Shown: in pieces, positions 51,063-59,481 of the stretch
How the letters are laid out: every line of letters begins with the position of its first letter
How positions within the stretch are numbered: position 1 is the stretch's first letter
Origin: Palsa-883 sp035696165
Lineage (GTDB): Bacteria; Pseudomonadota; Alphaproteobacteria; Acetobacterales; Acetobacteraceae
NCBI GenBank assembly: GCA_035696165.1
Contig: DASRQX010000198.1
Location: 1-64,000 of the forward strand
Direction of reading: 5' to 3'
DNA length: 64,000 nt
The notes under the pieces: model-generated
The model's database searches: none
What the model saw: the letters and a program-made list of their open reading frames with translations, nothing else
What the model was told of the DNA's origin: nothing
Position numbers and translations under genes: made by a program

Positions 51063-52199
51063 ATGGCTGCCGCCACGCGAACGATCCTGAGCGTCTTCGC
51101 AACCTTCGCGGTCGGTGGGCCGCAGGTCCGATTCGCGGCGCTGGCCAATCGTTACGGGCCGCGTTACCGCCACATGATCGTGGCGATGGATGGCAACGAG
51201 GCGTGCCGCGAGCGGTTGTCGCCGTCGCTCGACGTGAGCTTCCCTGCGGTTCCGATCCGCAAGGGCGCCACGCTCGGCAACCTGCGCAGGTTCCGGCGGT
51301 TCCTGCGCGAACAGCGCCCGGATGTGCTGGTCACCAACAACTGGGGCTCAATCGAATGGGCGATGGCCAACCTGCCGGCGATCGTCCCCCACCTGCACAT
51401 CGAGGACGGTTTCGGGCCGGAGGAGCGTGATACCCAGATCCACCGCCGCGTGCTGACGCGCCGCCTGGTGCTGCGTTGGTCGACCGTGGCGCTGCCGTCC
51501 CGGACGCTTGCCCGGATCGCCACCGGGACCTGGCAGCTGGATCCGCATCGGGTGCACACCATCCCGAATGGGGTTGATCTCGAGCGGTTTCCAGGCAGGC
51601 GTGACCCTTCGGTCGCCGCCGCGTGGCCCGGTGCGGGACCGGTGGTGGCGACCGTCGCTGCGCTGCGGGCGGAGAAGAACCTTGGGCGCCTGGTGCGCGC
51701 CTTCGCCGTTGCGACCGCTGCGCAGCCGGCTGACCTGGCCCCGGGGCGTCTGGTCCCAGCCCGTCTGGTCATCATCGGAGACGGGCCGGAGCGCGCCGGC
51801 CTGGAGAAGCTGGTGGCGCAGCTTGGTGTGACTCAGTGTGTGAGCTTTCTCGGCCACATCCCGGATCCCGCAACTTTTTATGCAGGCTTCGACGTGTTCG
51901 CCTTGTCCTCCGATACCGAGCAAATGCCAATTGCGGTGATCGAGGCGATGGCCGCCGGCCTGCCGATTGCTGCGACCGATGTTGGGGACGTGCGCGCGAT
52001 GCTGGCCGAGGCCAACAGTCCCTGCATCGTGCCACGCGACGATGCGGCACTCGCGTCCAGCCTGGCGGCATTGCTGGGCGATGCCGCGCTGCGCACACGG
52101 ATCGGGGCCGCCAACCGCGCCAGGGCATTGGAGGCGTTCGATCAGGAGCGAATGTTTACCGCATACGCCGCACTGCTCGATGGCGGGCCGCTGCCGTGA
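51063..52199 (+). CDS. Glycosyltransferase, GT4 type
   Basis: A 378-residue GT-B enzyme: TILSVFATFAVGGPQVRFAA with the Gly-rich acceptor loop, VLVTNNWGSIEWAMANL, VHTIPNGVDLERFPGR, VATVAALRAEKNLGRLVRAF, RLVIIGDGPERAGLEKLVAQ, and the donor E-x7-E region SDTEQMPIAVIEAMAAGLPI. It resembles the second glycosyltransferase class tied to PEP-CTERM loci. ATG 51063 is chosen since upstream sequence lies next to the palindrome. GTGA overlap with the following acyltransferase gene. Confidence 0.87.
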   Translation: MAAATRTILSVFATFAVGGPQVRFAALANRYGPRYRHMIVAMDGNEACRERLSPSLDVSFPAVPIRKGATLGNLRRFRRFLREQRPDVLVTNNWGSIEWAMANLPAIVPHLHIEDGFGPEERDTQIHRRVLTRRLVLRWSTVALPSRTLARIATGTWQLDPHRVHTIPNGVDLERFPGRRDPSVAAAWPGAGPVVATVAALRAEKNLGRLVRAFAVATAAQPADLAPGRLVPARLVIIGDGPERAGLEKLVAQLGVTQCVSFLGHIPDPATFYAGFDVFALSSDTEQMPIAVIEAMAAGLPIAATDVGDVRAMLAEANSPCIVPRDDAALASSLAALLGDAALRTRIGAANRARALEAFDQERMFTAYAALLDGGPLP

Positions 52200-53350
52200 C
52201 CCTGCCACCCGGCCTCGCGGTGACGCTGAGCGGGGTGAACGACTGGCAGGCTCTCGGCGAACAATGGCGGGAGATCGAGGCGCGCGCCGACGCGTCGTTC
52301 TTCCAGAGTTGGACCTGGATAGGCTGCCTGGGCCCGGAGCGCTACGACAACCCGGTGCTGTTACGGGCTCGGCACGACGGACGCACGGTAGCACTCGGCC
52401 TGTTCAACCGGCGCCGGAGTTGGCTTTTTTACACGCTGTGGTTGCATGAATCTGGCGATCCACAGCTTGACTCGGTCTTTATCGAACACAATGGCCTGCT
52501 GATCGACGCCGGGTTGGCCGCAGAAGGCGGGGCGGATGCCGTCGACGCGCTGCGCGCTGCCTGCCTCGCCGAGGTGCGCAGCGGTACATTGCCCGGGCCG
52601 CGACTGGGCCGGCGTTTGGTTCTGAGCGGCGTCGACACCCCACATCTGCGCGGCGCTGCCGCGACCGCAACGGTTTCCCGCCTGACAGCACGGGTGGCGC
52701 CGGCGTTGGACCTTACGACGCTGCGGCACGACGGACGCCGCCATATCGATGTGCTCAGCGCCAACACGAGAGCCCAGGTCCGTCGCTCGCTGCGCGCCCA
52801 TGCAGCGCTCGGGGAGTTGGCCATCCGACGCGCCAGCGACAGTGCGGAGGCGCATCGCTTCCTCGACGCACTTGGCAGGCTGCATCAGGCGACATGGCAG
52901 CAGCGTGGCCGCGCCGGCGCTTTCGCGAACCCGCATTTCGTGCGGTTCCACCACGCCCTGATCGATCGGGCGCTGCCGCGTGGCGAGGTCGAACTGTGGC
53001 AGATTACCGCCGGGCCGGTGGAGGTCGGTTATCTGTACAATTTCCAGCATCGTGGCAGGGTGTTGGCCTATCAGAGCGGCTTCGACTACGCGGTTGGGGA
53101 TCACCGGGCGAAGCCTGGCCTGACGTGCCATCATTTGGCGATCGAACGGAGCTTGGCCGAGGGCCGGGAGTGTTATGATTTCATGGCTGGCGACGATCGC
53201 TACAAACGTAGCTTTTCGAACACCGAACGTACCCTATTCTGGGTGACTGCGGGGCCGAGCACGGACCCGATCCGGCTCGCAGGCGGCGCGCGAGGGTTGG
53301 CGGCGGCGCTCACGCCGAAGTGTGTAAAAAATTGGTTGTTCCATGTCTAA
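52196..53350 (+). CDS. GNAT/CelD-like acyltransferase
   Basis: A 384-residue FemAB-related protein (BcsL/CelD type): WREIEARADASFFQSWTWIG, VALGLFNRRRSWLFYTLWLH, then the second GNAT domain ANTRAQVRRSLRAHAALGEL, LWQITAGPVEVGYLYNFQHR, GRVLAYQSGFDYAVGDHRAK, and CYDFMAGDDRYKRSFSNTER. Members of this family sit in polysaccharide loci and are thought to acylate sugars or wall amino groups. GTG 52196 overlaps the glycosyltransferase stop. The open frame extends further upstream but only as a shadow of that gene. Confidence 0.82.
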   Translation: MTLPPGLAVTLSGVNDWQALGEQWREIEARADASFFQSWTWIGCLGPERYDNPVLLRARHDGRTVALGLFNRRRSWLFYTLWLHESGDPQLDSVFIEHNGLLIDAGLAAEGGADAVDALRAACLAEVRSGTLPGPRLGRRLVLSGVDTPHLRGAAATATVSRLTARVAPALDLTTLRHDGRRHIDVLSANTRAQVRRSLRAHAALGELAIRRASDSAEAHRFLDALGRLHQATWQQRGRAGAFANPHFVRFHHALIDRALPRGEVELWQITAGPVEVGYLYNFQHRGRVLAYQSGFDYAVGDHRAKPGLTCHHLAIERSLAEGRECYDFMAGDDRYKRSFSNTERTLFWVTAGPSTDPIRLAGGARGLAAALTPKCVKNWLFHV

Positions 53351-53389
53351 TTTTAGTGCTTATGTCGCCACTGTGATGGACATACAACG

Positions 53390-54691
53390 ATGAGAGCGGC
53401 ACTCGTGTCAGCGACGTCGCTAGCGGCGTTGTTGGCGTTTGAGGTGGGGCTGGACGTTGCGATCGATGCGCAATCGGCCCGCGCACAGACATTCTCGGTC
53501 GAAAACCCCTTGAACTTTGGCAATGTGCTGCTCAGCACGATCGCGAATGGCACCACTGTCTCGATGGGGGAGACGGTCACCAATGGCGCGGTCTCCGCCA
53601 CAAATACGTTCACCTTCCCAGCCGTCGCCACCAGCCCGTTTTCCGGATCACAGGTAACCTACTCGGTGAAGGGAAGCGGCAACACAACGCTCCATCACTA
53701 CACGTTCACCCCGACATCGATCGGGAGCTACAGCACCACCGCGGCCATCAAGTCAGGGTCGAGTTCCTTGCCGTTTACCCTGGTCGGCAATGCGGTGGCA
53801 CCGCGGGCCAGCATCACGCTCAATCCCTACGCGCGCGTCGGTGGCGGCGCCCAGACTATCGCCGCCATCACCGTGTCGAATTCCGGCGATGGCGACCTTT
53901 CCTCCGGCGGCAGCACGAACGCTGCCGCGCAGTTGAATGGCAGCATCGGCGCCATCAGCGGTTCGGTGTTCACGCGAAGCGGCTCGACGACCACGTTCTC
54001 CTTGAACGATTCGAACTACAGCGGGCCGGGGACCGCGACCACCACCGCTGCCTTCAACTACGTCTATACGCCGACGTCGCGCGGCCCGGGGGGCACGGGA
54101 TCGCTCACGATCGCCCTGACCAACGGCAACAGCAATGGAACCAACACGCCGACGGTCGGCACGGTGACGCTGACCGGCACCGGCGTCGGACCGACGTACG
54201 AGAGCAAGATCAACGCCACCACTTTCAGCAACAGCACGAACGTCGGGCATAACACCATCGCTGCCGGAACCATCTCGACAGGGACCAGCAAGGCCGGGGC
54301 CACCGCAACGACGACGATCACGGTATCAAACATCAGCACCGATCCAGGCGCTGCGTCGCTAACCGACCTGACGCTCGAGAGTTTCGCGCTTAGCGGAACC
54401 AATGCGGCCGATTTCGGTATTGTGAGCTTCGCCCTCAGCACGATTGCCGAGAATGCGGCAGTCACCGTGACGCTGGATTTCAGCGGCCCGACCGTTGGCA
54501 ACTACAATGCGGACCTTGCACTTACCACGGACGAGGGCGCTTCGTTGGGCGCTGTCGGAGCTGTATTCAATTACGTCCTGGCGGCGAATGTCCCGGAACC
54601 GGCGACGGTGCTCACCTTCGGCGTCGGCCTGGCCGGTCTGGGTTGGGCGCGTCGCCGTCGCGCCAAGCGAGTCGCCGCACCGGTCGGCTAA
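53390..54691 (+). CDS. PEP-CTERM protein with choice-of-anchor repeat domains
   Basis: A 433-residue secreted protein, the probable XrtA substrate in this locus. The N-terminal signal peptide is SATSLAALLAFEVGLDVAI, SARAQ. The body has repeated beta-sandwich modules rich in Thr/Ser/Asn (LNFGNVLLSTIANGTTVSMG, ITVSNSGDGDLSSGG, GTVTLTGTGVGPTYESKINA, FALSGTNAADFGIVSFALS), like choice-of-anchor D/ASH domains. The C-terminal sorting tail is VPEPATVLTFGVGLAGLGWA followed by RRRRAKR: PEP motif, membrane helix, Arg cluster. No catalytic residues are seen. A surface or matrix protein is likely. Confidence 0.9.
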   Translation: MRAALVSATSLAALLAFEVGLDVAIDAQSARAQTFSVENPLNFGNVLLSTIANGTTVSMGETVTNGAVSATNTFTFPAVATSPFSGSQVTYSVKGSGNTTLHHYTFTPTSIGSYSTTAAIKSGSSSLPFTLVGNAVAPRASITLNPYARVGGGAQTIAAITVSNSGDGDLSSGGSTNAAAQLNGSIGAISGSVFTRSGSTTTFSLNDSNYSGPGTATTTAAFNYVYTPTSRGPGGTGSLTIALTNGNSNGTNTPTVGTVTLTGTGVGPTYESKINATTFSNSTNVGHNTIAAGTISTGTSKAGATATTTITVSNISTDPGAASLTDLTLESFALSGTNAADFGIVSFALSTIAENAAVTVTLDFSGPTVGNYNADLALTTDEGASLGAVGAVFNYVLAANVPEPATVLTFGVGLAGLGWARRRRAKRVAAPVG

Positions 54692-55002
54692 CGCCGCTTC
54701 GGCTGACACCGATCAATTGGGTGACGCGGCGTGCCACTCATCCGCACGCCCTTACGGCACCGCGATGAGCCTTGCGGCGGCGTGCGCTTTGGGCGGTCGG
54801 CGCCTTTGCGCTGGCATGGTTCGCCGGATTGCGAGGAATGCCCGGGCCTTGGTGCTCGTCATTCTTCCAGCGCTTAGCGGATAGTCAAATCGGGCGTCGC
54901 CGTGGCTTCACCTGATCGCGCGCCCCGGCCCTGCACCCCGTCCATGCGATTGGCAGAATTGACGAGCATCAGGGCGGAGAAGTGTCAGCGCCGAGGCCAG
55001 CG
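54692..55002. other. Gene-free spacer after the PEP-CTERM gene
   Basis: These 311 bases separate the plus-strand PEP-CTERM gene from the convergent minus-strand glycosyltransferase. I see no credible frame, RNA gene or strong palindrome in it. Confidence 0.5.
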
Positions 55003-56139
55003 TCACCCGCCCGTGTCGCGCCTTGCCCAGTCGATCAGCCGCGCCGCATTGCCGCCCCAGGTATAGCGCCGCTGCTCGATCTCCGATCGTGCGGCCGTCC
55101 CGAGTCGCATCCGCAACGCCGCATCGCCGGTGAAGCGCAGCAGCGTCTGCCATAACGCGTCGGCGCACGCCGGGTCGAACAGCAGGGCGGTTTCCCCATC
55201 GGTCAGTATCTCGCGGATGTTCGGCTGATCCGGCGCAACGATCGCGCGGCCAGCCGCCATGTAGTCGAAGATCTTCAGCGGCGACGCGTAGGCCACCGCG
55301 CGCGGTTGCAGAGCGATGTCAAACCCGGCCACAAGGCGCGGCACGTCCTCGTGCGGTGCCAGGCCCGTGAAGCGGACGCGATCGGCGATACCAAGCGCCG
55401 CCGCTTGCCGCTCCAGCGCCGCCCGGGCCGGGCCGTCGCCGACCACTACAAGATCGAGGCGTGGCGAGCCGGCGTGACCGGCCATTGCCGAAATCACCGC
55501 GTCCAGCCCGTGCCAGTCGCGGACGAATCCAACGAAGCCCAGCACCAGCGAATCGGGCGCATCGGGACGCACCGGCAGGTCAGCGAAGGTCGCCGGATCG
55601 ATGCCGTTCGGTACGACCTCGATGCGATCGGGATGAACGCCGGCTGCGGCGATCATGGATTTCAATACGCCGGTCACCGCCACGACGCGCGTCGCTGCGC
55701 ACCAGGTCCACGCCTCCAACCGCCGGGCAAGGCCGCGCATGCTTAGCCCGCCGAAACGCGTGCGTTCATCTGCGATCGGTGCATTGACCTCCAGGTAGAA
55801 CGGAACGCTGATCCGGCGTGCCAGCAACGCGCCGGCAAGGTAATATAGATTGTAGCGTTCATAGATGATGTCGGGACGGAACGAAGCAGCAGCGCTGCGC
55901 AGCCGGCGATAGGCCGGCACGTTGTAGGCGAGCTCCGCCAACTCGCCGAGCGCGCCCGGTAGCTGGGCGCGGATCCAGGCGACCAGTCGGCTTTCACCGC
56001 CGAATACCGCCTGCTGATAGAAGCCGGGGCCGACCACCAGAACGTCGTGGCCCGCCGCCCGCAGCGCCGCGACCAACCGCTCGACATGGACGCTCTGGCC
56101 GTCGCGCGACTGGATGCGGTGGCTGTAAAGAATTCGCAT
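55003..56139 (-). CDS. Glycosyltransferase, exosortase A system type (GT4)
   Basis: A 378-residue GT-B enzyme: MRILYSHRIQSRDGQSVHVE with RLVAALRAAGHDVLVVGPG, IIYERYNLYYLAGALLARRI, IEVVPNGIDPATFADLP, LVLGFVGFVRDWHGLDAVIS, LVVVGDGPARAALERQAAAL, and the donor motif AVAYASPLKIFDYMAAGRAI. The SHRIQSRDGQSVH start is characteristic of the exosortase-A-associated glycosyltransferase. ATG 56139 begins this motif; the longer frame upstream lies in the next gene. It is the last gene of a four-gene minus-strand unit (epimerase, YdcF, acyltransferase, this). Confidence 0.88.
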   Translation of the reverse strand: MRILYSHRIQSRDGQSVHVERLVAALRAAGHDVLVVGPGFYQQAVFGGESRLVAWIRAQLPGALGELAELAYNVPAYRRLRSAAASFRPDIIYERYNLYYLAGALLARRISVPFYLEVNAPIADERTRFGGLSMRGLARRLEAWTWCAATRVVAVTGVLKSMIAAAGVHPDRIEVVPNGIDPATFADLPVRPDAPDSLVLGFVGFVRDWHGLDAVISAMAGHAGSPRLDLVVVGDGPARAALERQAAALGIADRVRFTGLAPHEDVPRLVAGFDIALQPRAVAYASPLKIFDYMAAGRAIVAPDQPNIREILTDGETALLFDPACADALWQTLLRFTGDAALRMRLGTAARSEIEQRRYTWGGNAARLIDWARRDTGG

Positions 56140-56144
56140 CGCGC

Positions 56145-57221
56145 TTACCCCGTCAGCGCCTGGCGCGCCCGGCCGAGCGCATGCCGGGCGAGGAACGCAA
56201 GGCCGCGCGGATGGCGCGGATTGGCCAGCACGACCCCGATGCGCTGGCGGCGCTCGCCCGCCCAAAGACGTTTGTAGGGATCATCGCCGCGGCCGAAATC
56301 AATCCAGACGATATGTTCCTGGTCCAGCAGATGCTGCAGCATCAAGGCGGTGAGCACGGTGCCCGGCGACGCGGCTTTCGCCGCTTCATCATGTGCGAGC
56401 TTCAGCACGGTGGCCTGACCGTTGTCTACGACCCAGATCTGTGCTGCCACCGGCCGGCCATCGTGCCAGAAGAGGCCCAGCCGCAGCAGGCCTTTTGCTG
56501 CTGTCGCGCGCATCAGCGCGGCATTGAACAGCGGAAACGGCTCGGTCTCCTTCCAGCTTTGTGCGTAGACCGTTTCGTAGGCGGCGATGCCGGGCTCGAG
56601 CGCGTCGCCTCCAGTGACCAACTGGAACCGCCCGCCCCCCCGACCGGCGCGCGCCAGCCGTCGGCGGATCGTTTCGCGCAACTGGCCGGGTCGCGCGGCG
56701 AGGTAGCGCGCCCAGTCCAGCCCGACGACACGTTCGTGCCAGTTGCCGAAATGGGCGAATTGACGACTGGCAAGCCCGGCGGCGGCGGCACCGGCCAGCA
56801 ACGCCGGAAGCCAGGGCGCATCGGCGTCCAACGCGTCGAGCCGCACAGTGGGCCAGGCCCGGCAGTAGGCCGCGAAGCTGGTGAAGGCGGCGGTCAGCGT
56901 GGCCTGGTCGGCGTCGGGATCGCACAGCGGCTGGTAGCGGCACGTATAGAGCGTGGTGAGACTGGTGAGACGACGCAAGTTTGCCTGGATCTGCATCGGC
57001 AGCAACGCGACGCCGCGCCCGGTGCCGCCACACACCACGAAGCGCGGGGCTGCTTCCGGCGGCATGCCGCAGGCGAGCACGGTCTGGAACCAGGCAGTGC
57101 CGCAAAACACATCCCGATCCGGCGCGCGATCGAACAACGCCCGCGCGTCGGGTGGCAGGTCCGCCAGACCGTCGTACACGGCTACTCCGGCCGACGCCTT
57201 AGCGCAGTGCGTAGTCGACAT
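56145..57221 (-). CDS. GNAT/CelD-like acyltransferase (second copy)
   Basis: A 358-residue FemAB/CelD-like protein: LFDRAPDRDVFCGTAWFQTV, GVALLPMQIQANLRRLTSLT, TLYTCRYQPLCDPDADQ, QLRETIRRRLARAG, and ALEPGIAAYETVYAQSWKET with AQIWVVDNGQATVLKLAHDE and VWIDFGRGDDPYKRLW in the C-terminal GNAT domain. It is the third such protein in the locus. It probably modifies the exopolysaccharide or a glycan. ATG 57221 (MSTTHC) overlaps the YdcF gene by 23 bases. It ends five bases before the start of the glycosyltransferase gene. Confidence 0.8.
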   Translation of the reverse strand: MSTTHCAKASAGVAVYDGLADLPPDARALFDRAPDRDVFCGTAWFQTVLACGMPPEAAPRFVVCGGTGRGVALLPMQIQANLRRLTSLTTLYTCRYQPLCDPDADQATLTAAFTSFAAYCRAWPTVRLDALDADAPWLPALLAGAAAAGLASRQFAHFGNWHERVVGLDWARYLAARPGQLRETIRRRLARAGRGGGRFQLVTGGDALEPGIAAYETVYAQSWKETEPFPLFNAALMRATAAKGLLRLGLFWHDGRPVAAQIWVVDNGQATVLKLAHDEAAKAASPGTVLTALMLQHLLDQEHIVWIDFGRGDDPYKRLWAGERRQRIGVVLANPRHPRGLAFLARHALGRARQALTG

Positions 57222-57885
57222 ACCCGAGCCATTCGTGCACCGCGTAGTAGGTGACCTGCCAGCCATAGACTTGTGGCATCAGATAGAACCACGAAAAATT
57301 CGGAAACCTGTCGAGCTGCACAGGCGCGGGGATGATCTTGATCCCGAAATGATGAAACGCGATCAGAGCGCGTCGCATGTGCCAGGCGTGGGTGACCAGA
57401 TAGATCGTGCCGATACCGTTCGTCCGCAGGATCTGGGCGGAATATTCCGCGTTCTGCCAGGTGTCGCGCGAGCGCAGTTCCACCCAGCGCACGGGCGTCT
57501 GAAAGTCGTCGCGCATGCTCTGCTCCATCACCGCGGCGATCGGCGGCTCGTCGGGCTGCAGCACGCCACCGGTGATCAGGATCGGAAGCGGCACGCGACG
57601 GAACACGGCGGCTCCGGCACGCTCACGCTCCAGGGTCAGTCGACCCGGGCCGAAGCCCGGATCGTCACCGCCGTAACGGGTAATATCGCCGCTGAGAATG
57701 ACGATGGCGCCGGGTTTGTTGCCAGGGGCGGCATCTGATGGAAGGTGTTGCTCCAAGGCAACGAGAAGCATGCCGCCGAAGAACGGCATGGACAGCGCGA
57801 CGAGAAGAACGCAGCTCACCAATGTCAACAGCTCGCCGAGGCGGCGAAGCCAGCGACGCACGACCAGCCCGGCCACCGCCAGCAC
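57199..57885 (-). CDS. YdcF family (DUF218/SanA-like) membrane protein
   Basis: A protein of at least 228 residues with one N-terminal membrane helix (LGELLTLVSCVLLVALSMPF) and a DUF218 domain: GAIVILSGDITRYGGDDPGF, LPILITGGVLQPDEPPIAAV, RSRDTWQNAEYSAQILRTNG, IYLVTHAWHMRRALIAFHHF. ElyC/SanA relatives act in envelope or glycan biosynthesis. The listed start is GTG 57885. However, the conserved-looking frame continues upstream (LLKAILEELLLPPANLPV) to a CTG at 57936 that has GGAG seven bases before it, so CTG may be the true start. It overlaps the acyltransferase gene. Confidence 0.8.
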   Translation of the reverse strand: MLAVAGLVVRRWLRRLGELLTLVSCVLLVALSMPFFGGMLLVALEQHLPSDAAPGNKPGAIVILSGDITRYGGDDPGFGPGRLTLERERAGAAVFRRVPLPILITGGVLQPDEPPIAAVMEQSMRDDFQTPVRWVELRSRDTWQNAEYSAQILRTNGIGTIYLVTHAWHMRRALIAFHHFGIKIIPAPVQLDRFPNFSWFYLMPQVYGWQVTYYAVHEWLGYVDYALR

Positions 57886-57972
57886 GGGCAGGTTGGCTGG
57901 TGGCAGCAGCAGCTCCTCCAGGATTGCCTTCAGCAGTGCAGTTCTCCGATGGTGCGCTTGCGGCGGTGCGCG

Positions 57973-58980
57973 CTAACCGGACGCACCCAGCCAGTCCAGC
58001 ACATGCCGCAGGCCGTCACGCAGCGCGATCGGCCGACCGAGGCCAAGCACTTGGCGAGCCAAGTCCGGTGAGCCGACGGAGTGGCGAATTTCCCCGGCGC
58101 GGGGCGGGGCGTGTCGGAGGTCGGCCGGTGCACCGGTGAGCGCGGCGATGGTGTGGGCCAGTTCGGTGACGCTGGTGGCGATGCCGGTGCAGACGTTAAG
58201 TACAGGCGCCTCTGGGGGTACGGGCGCTTCTGGTAATACGCGCGCCTCTGGCACTACCGGCACATCCGCGGACGCCGACGCGCTAGGCGGACACCGCGCC
58301 ATGGCGGCCCGCAGTGCGGCGACCACGTCGGCGACGTAGATGAAGTCGCGGGTCTGTCCGCCGTCGCCGAAGATGTCGATTGCCGCGCCGCGCCGCAGCC
58401 GCTCGCAGAAGATCGAGATCACGCCGGAATAAGGCGAGCGCGGGTCCTGACGCGGGCCGTAGACGTTGAAGAAGCGCAACCCTGTCGTCGGCACGGCGTG
58501 GACATGGCTTGCCACGACGGCGTGCAACTCGCAGGCGTATTTGTCGGCACCGTAGGCCGAAAGCGGGCGCTTCGACGCGGCCTCGGTGATCGGCAGGTCG
58601 GCGCAGTCGCCATAGACCGCGGCTGAGGAGGCATAGACGACCGGAACCGGCTTGGGCTGGTGGCGCACCGCGTCGAACAGTGTGATCGTCCCGGTGATGT
58701 TGGCGCGATGCGTGCCCAGCCAGTCCTCGATGCCGCGCGCGACCGAGGCGATGGCGGCGAGGTGAAAGCAGCCATCGACGCCGGCGACCGCTTCCGCCAT
58801 CGTGGCCGGGTCGGCGATATCGCCCTCGATCAGCTCCACGCCTGCCGGCAGGTTGGCGCGCGTGCCGGTGGACAGGTCGTCGAGCACGCGCACGGCGTGG
58901 CCGTCGCCCACCAGCGCCTCGCAGAGATGCGAGCCGATGAAGCCGGCGCCGCCGGTGACGAGGAAGCTGGAACGGGTCAT
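57973..58980 (-). CDS. NAD-dependent sugar-nucleotide epimerase (GalE-like SDR)
   Basis: A 335-residue extended SDR: VTGGAGFIGSHLCEALVGDG (Rossmann), LDDLSTGTRANLPAGVELIE, VYASSAAVYGDCADLPITE (Ser/Thr), SAYGADKYACELHA (catalytic Tyr-x3-Lys), GLRFFNVYGPRQDPRSPYSG, GDGGQTRDFIYVADVVAA. It likely makes UDP-galactose, UDP-GlcNAc/GalNAc or uronate isomers for the polymer. An insert of about 25 residues (PVVPEARVLPEAPVPPEAP) encoded by an 18-base tandem repeat (58204-58257) sits in a loop before LNVCTGIATSV. ATG 58980 is the first gene of the four-gene unit. Confidence 0.9.
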   Translation of the reverse strand: MTRSSFLVTGGAGFIGSHLCEALVGDGHAVRVLDDLSTGTRANLPAGVELIEGDIADPATMAEAVAGVDGCFHLAAIASVARGIEDWLGTHRANITGTITLFDAVRHQPKPVPVVYASSAAVYGDCADLPITEAASKRPLSAYGADKYACELHAVVASHVHAVPTTGLRFFNVYGPRQDPRSPYSGVISIFCERLRRGAAIDIFGDGGQTRDFIYVADVVAALRAAMARCPPSASASADVPVVPEARVLPEAPVPPEAPVLNVCTGIATSVTELAHTIAALTGAPADLRHAPPRAGEIRHSVGSPDLARQVLGLGRPIALRDGLRHVLDWLGASG

Positions 58981-59110
58981 GCGGCGGGGATTAGCCCGGA
59001 ATGGGCCTCGGCGCCAATGCGAAGTGGTGCAATACGGGAGAAGGGAGGGGCTTGCCTAGCGGGCTGCGTTATGTTAGTTAGTATTACATCACCAGACAAA
59101 GCGGCGCTTC

Positions 59111-59332
59111 ATGCCCTCCGACCCGCATTCATTCGACGAGATCAACCTGCCGTTCATGGTCGTCCCACACGGCTCGCCGGAACCGCCCGCGTTGCTGAGC
59201 GGACACGCGGACTGGATCAAGCTGCCGGCCACTCTGGAGCCGAATAGTCGCGGCGATCGCTCAGCCGATCGGTCGACCGGAGGCCGGACGCCTCGCCAGC
59301 GCAGCCCGGCGAGATATCAACTTCACAATTGA
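59111..59332 (+). CDS. Small hypothetical protein
   Basis: A 73-residue protein whose first half looks conserved in style (PHSFDEINLPFMVVPHGSPE, LSGHADWIKLPATLEP) and whose tail is disordered (GDRSADRSTGGRTPRQRSPA). I do not recognise the family. It has ATG 59111 and no strong ribosome site. It precedes the interrupted papain-like gene on the same strand and may be functionally linked to it. The region is less GC-rich than its neighbours, hinting at transfer. Confidence 0.45.
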   Translation: MPSDPHSFDEINLPFMVVPHGSPEPPALLSGHADWIKLPATLEPNSRGDRSADRSTGGRTPRQRSPARYQLHN

Positions 59333-59481
59333 TGGAACACTCTTCAAAATGACTTCGTGGTTTTCTCGAATCCATGACGCAGTCGTTATTAGCGACACTG
59401 CCGGTTTACCCTGGAATGATCGGCTCAACTGGGCCGGTTATAGCCTGAGCCACCGGCCCGTGTTCAACCGGGTCAGGGGGC
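59333..59481 (+). other. Spacer with a possible gene fragment
   Basis: From ATG 59349 a frame reads MTSWFSRIHDAVVISDTAGL, PWNDRLNWAGYSLSHRPVF and then degenerates into an Arg/Pro-rich shadow of the next gene. The first 45 residues look protein-like and the base composition is AT-richer. It may be a truncated gene. I cannot assign it. Confidence 0.25.

Noticed and set aside
50809..51063. Short frames on both strands in the spacer before the glycosyltransferase
   Set aside because: They run through the long palindrome and mirror each other; no conserved protein features.
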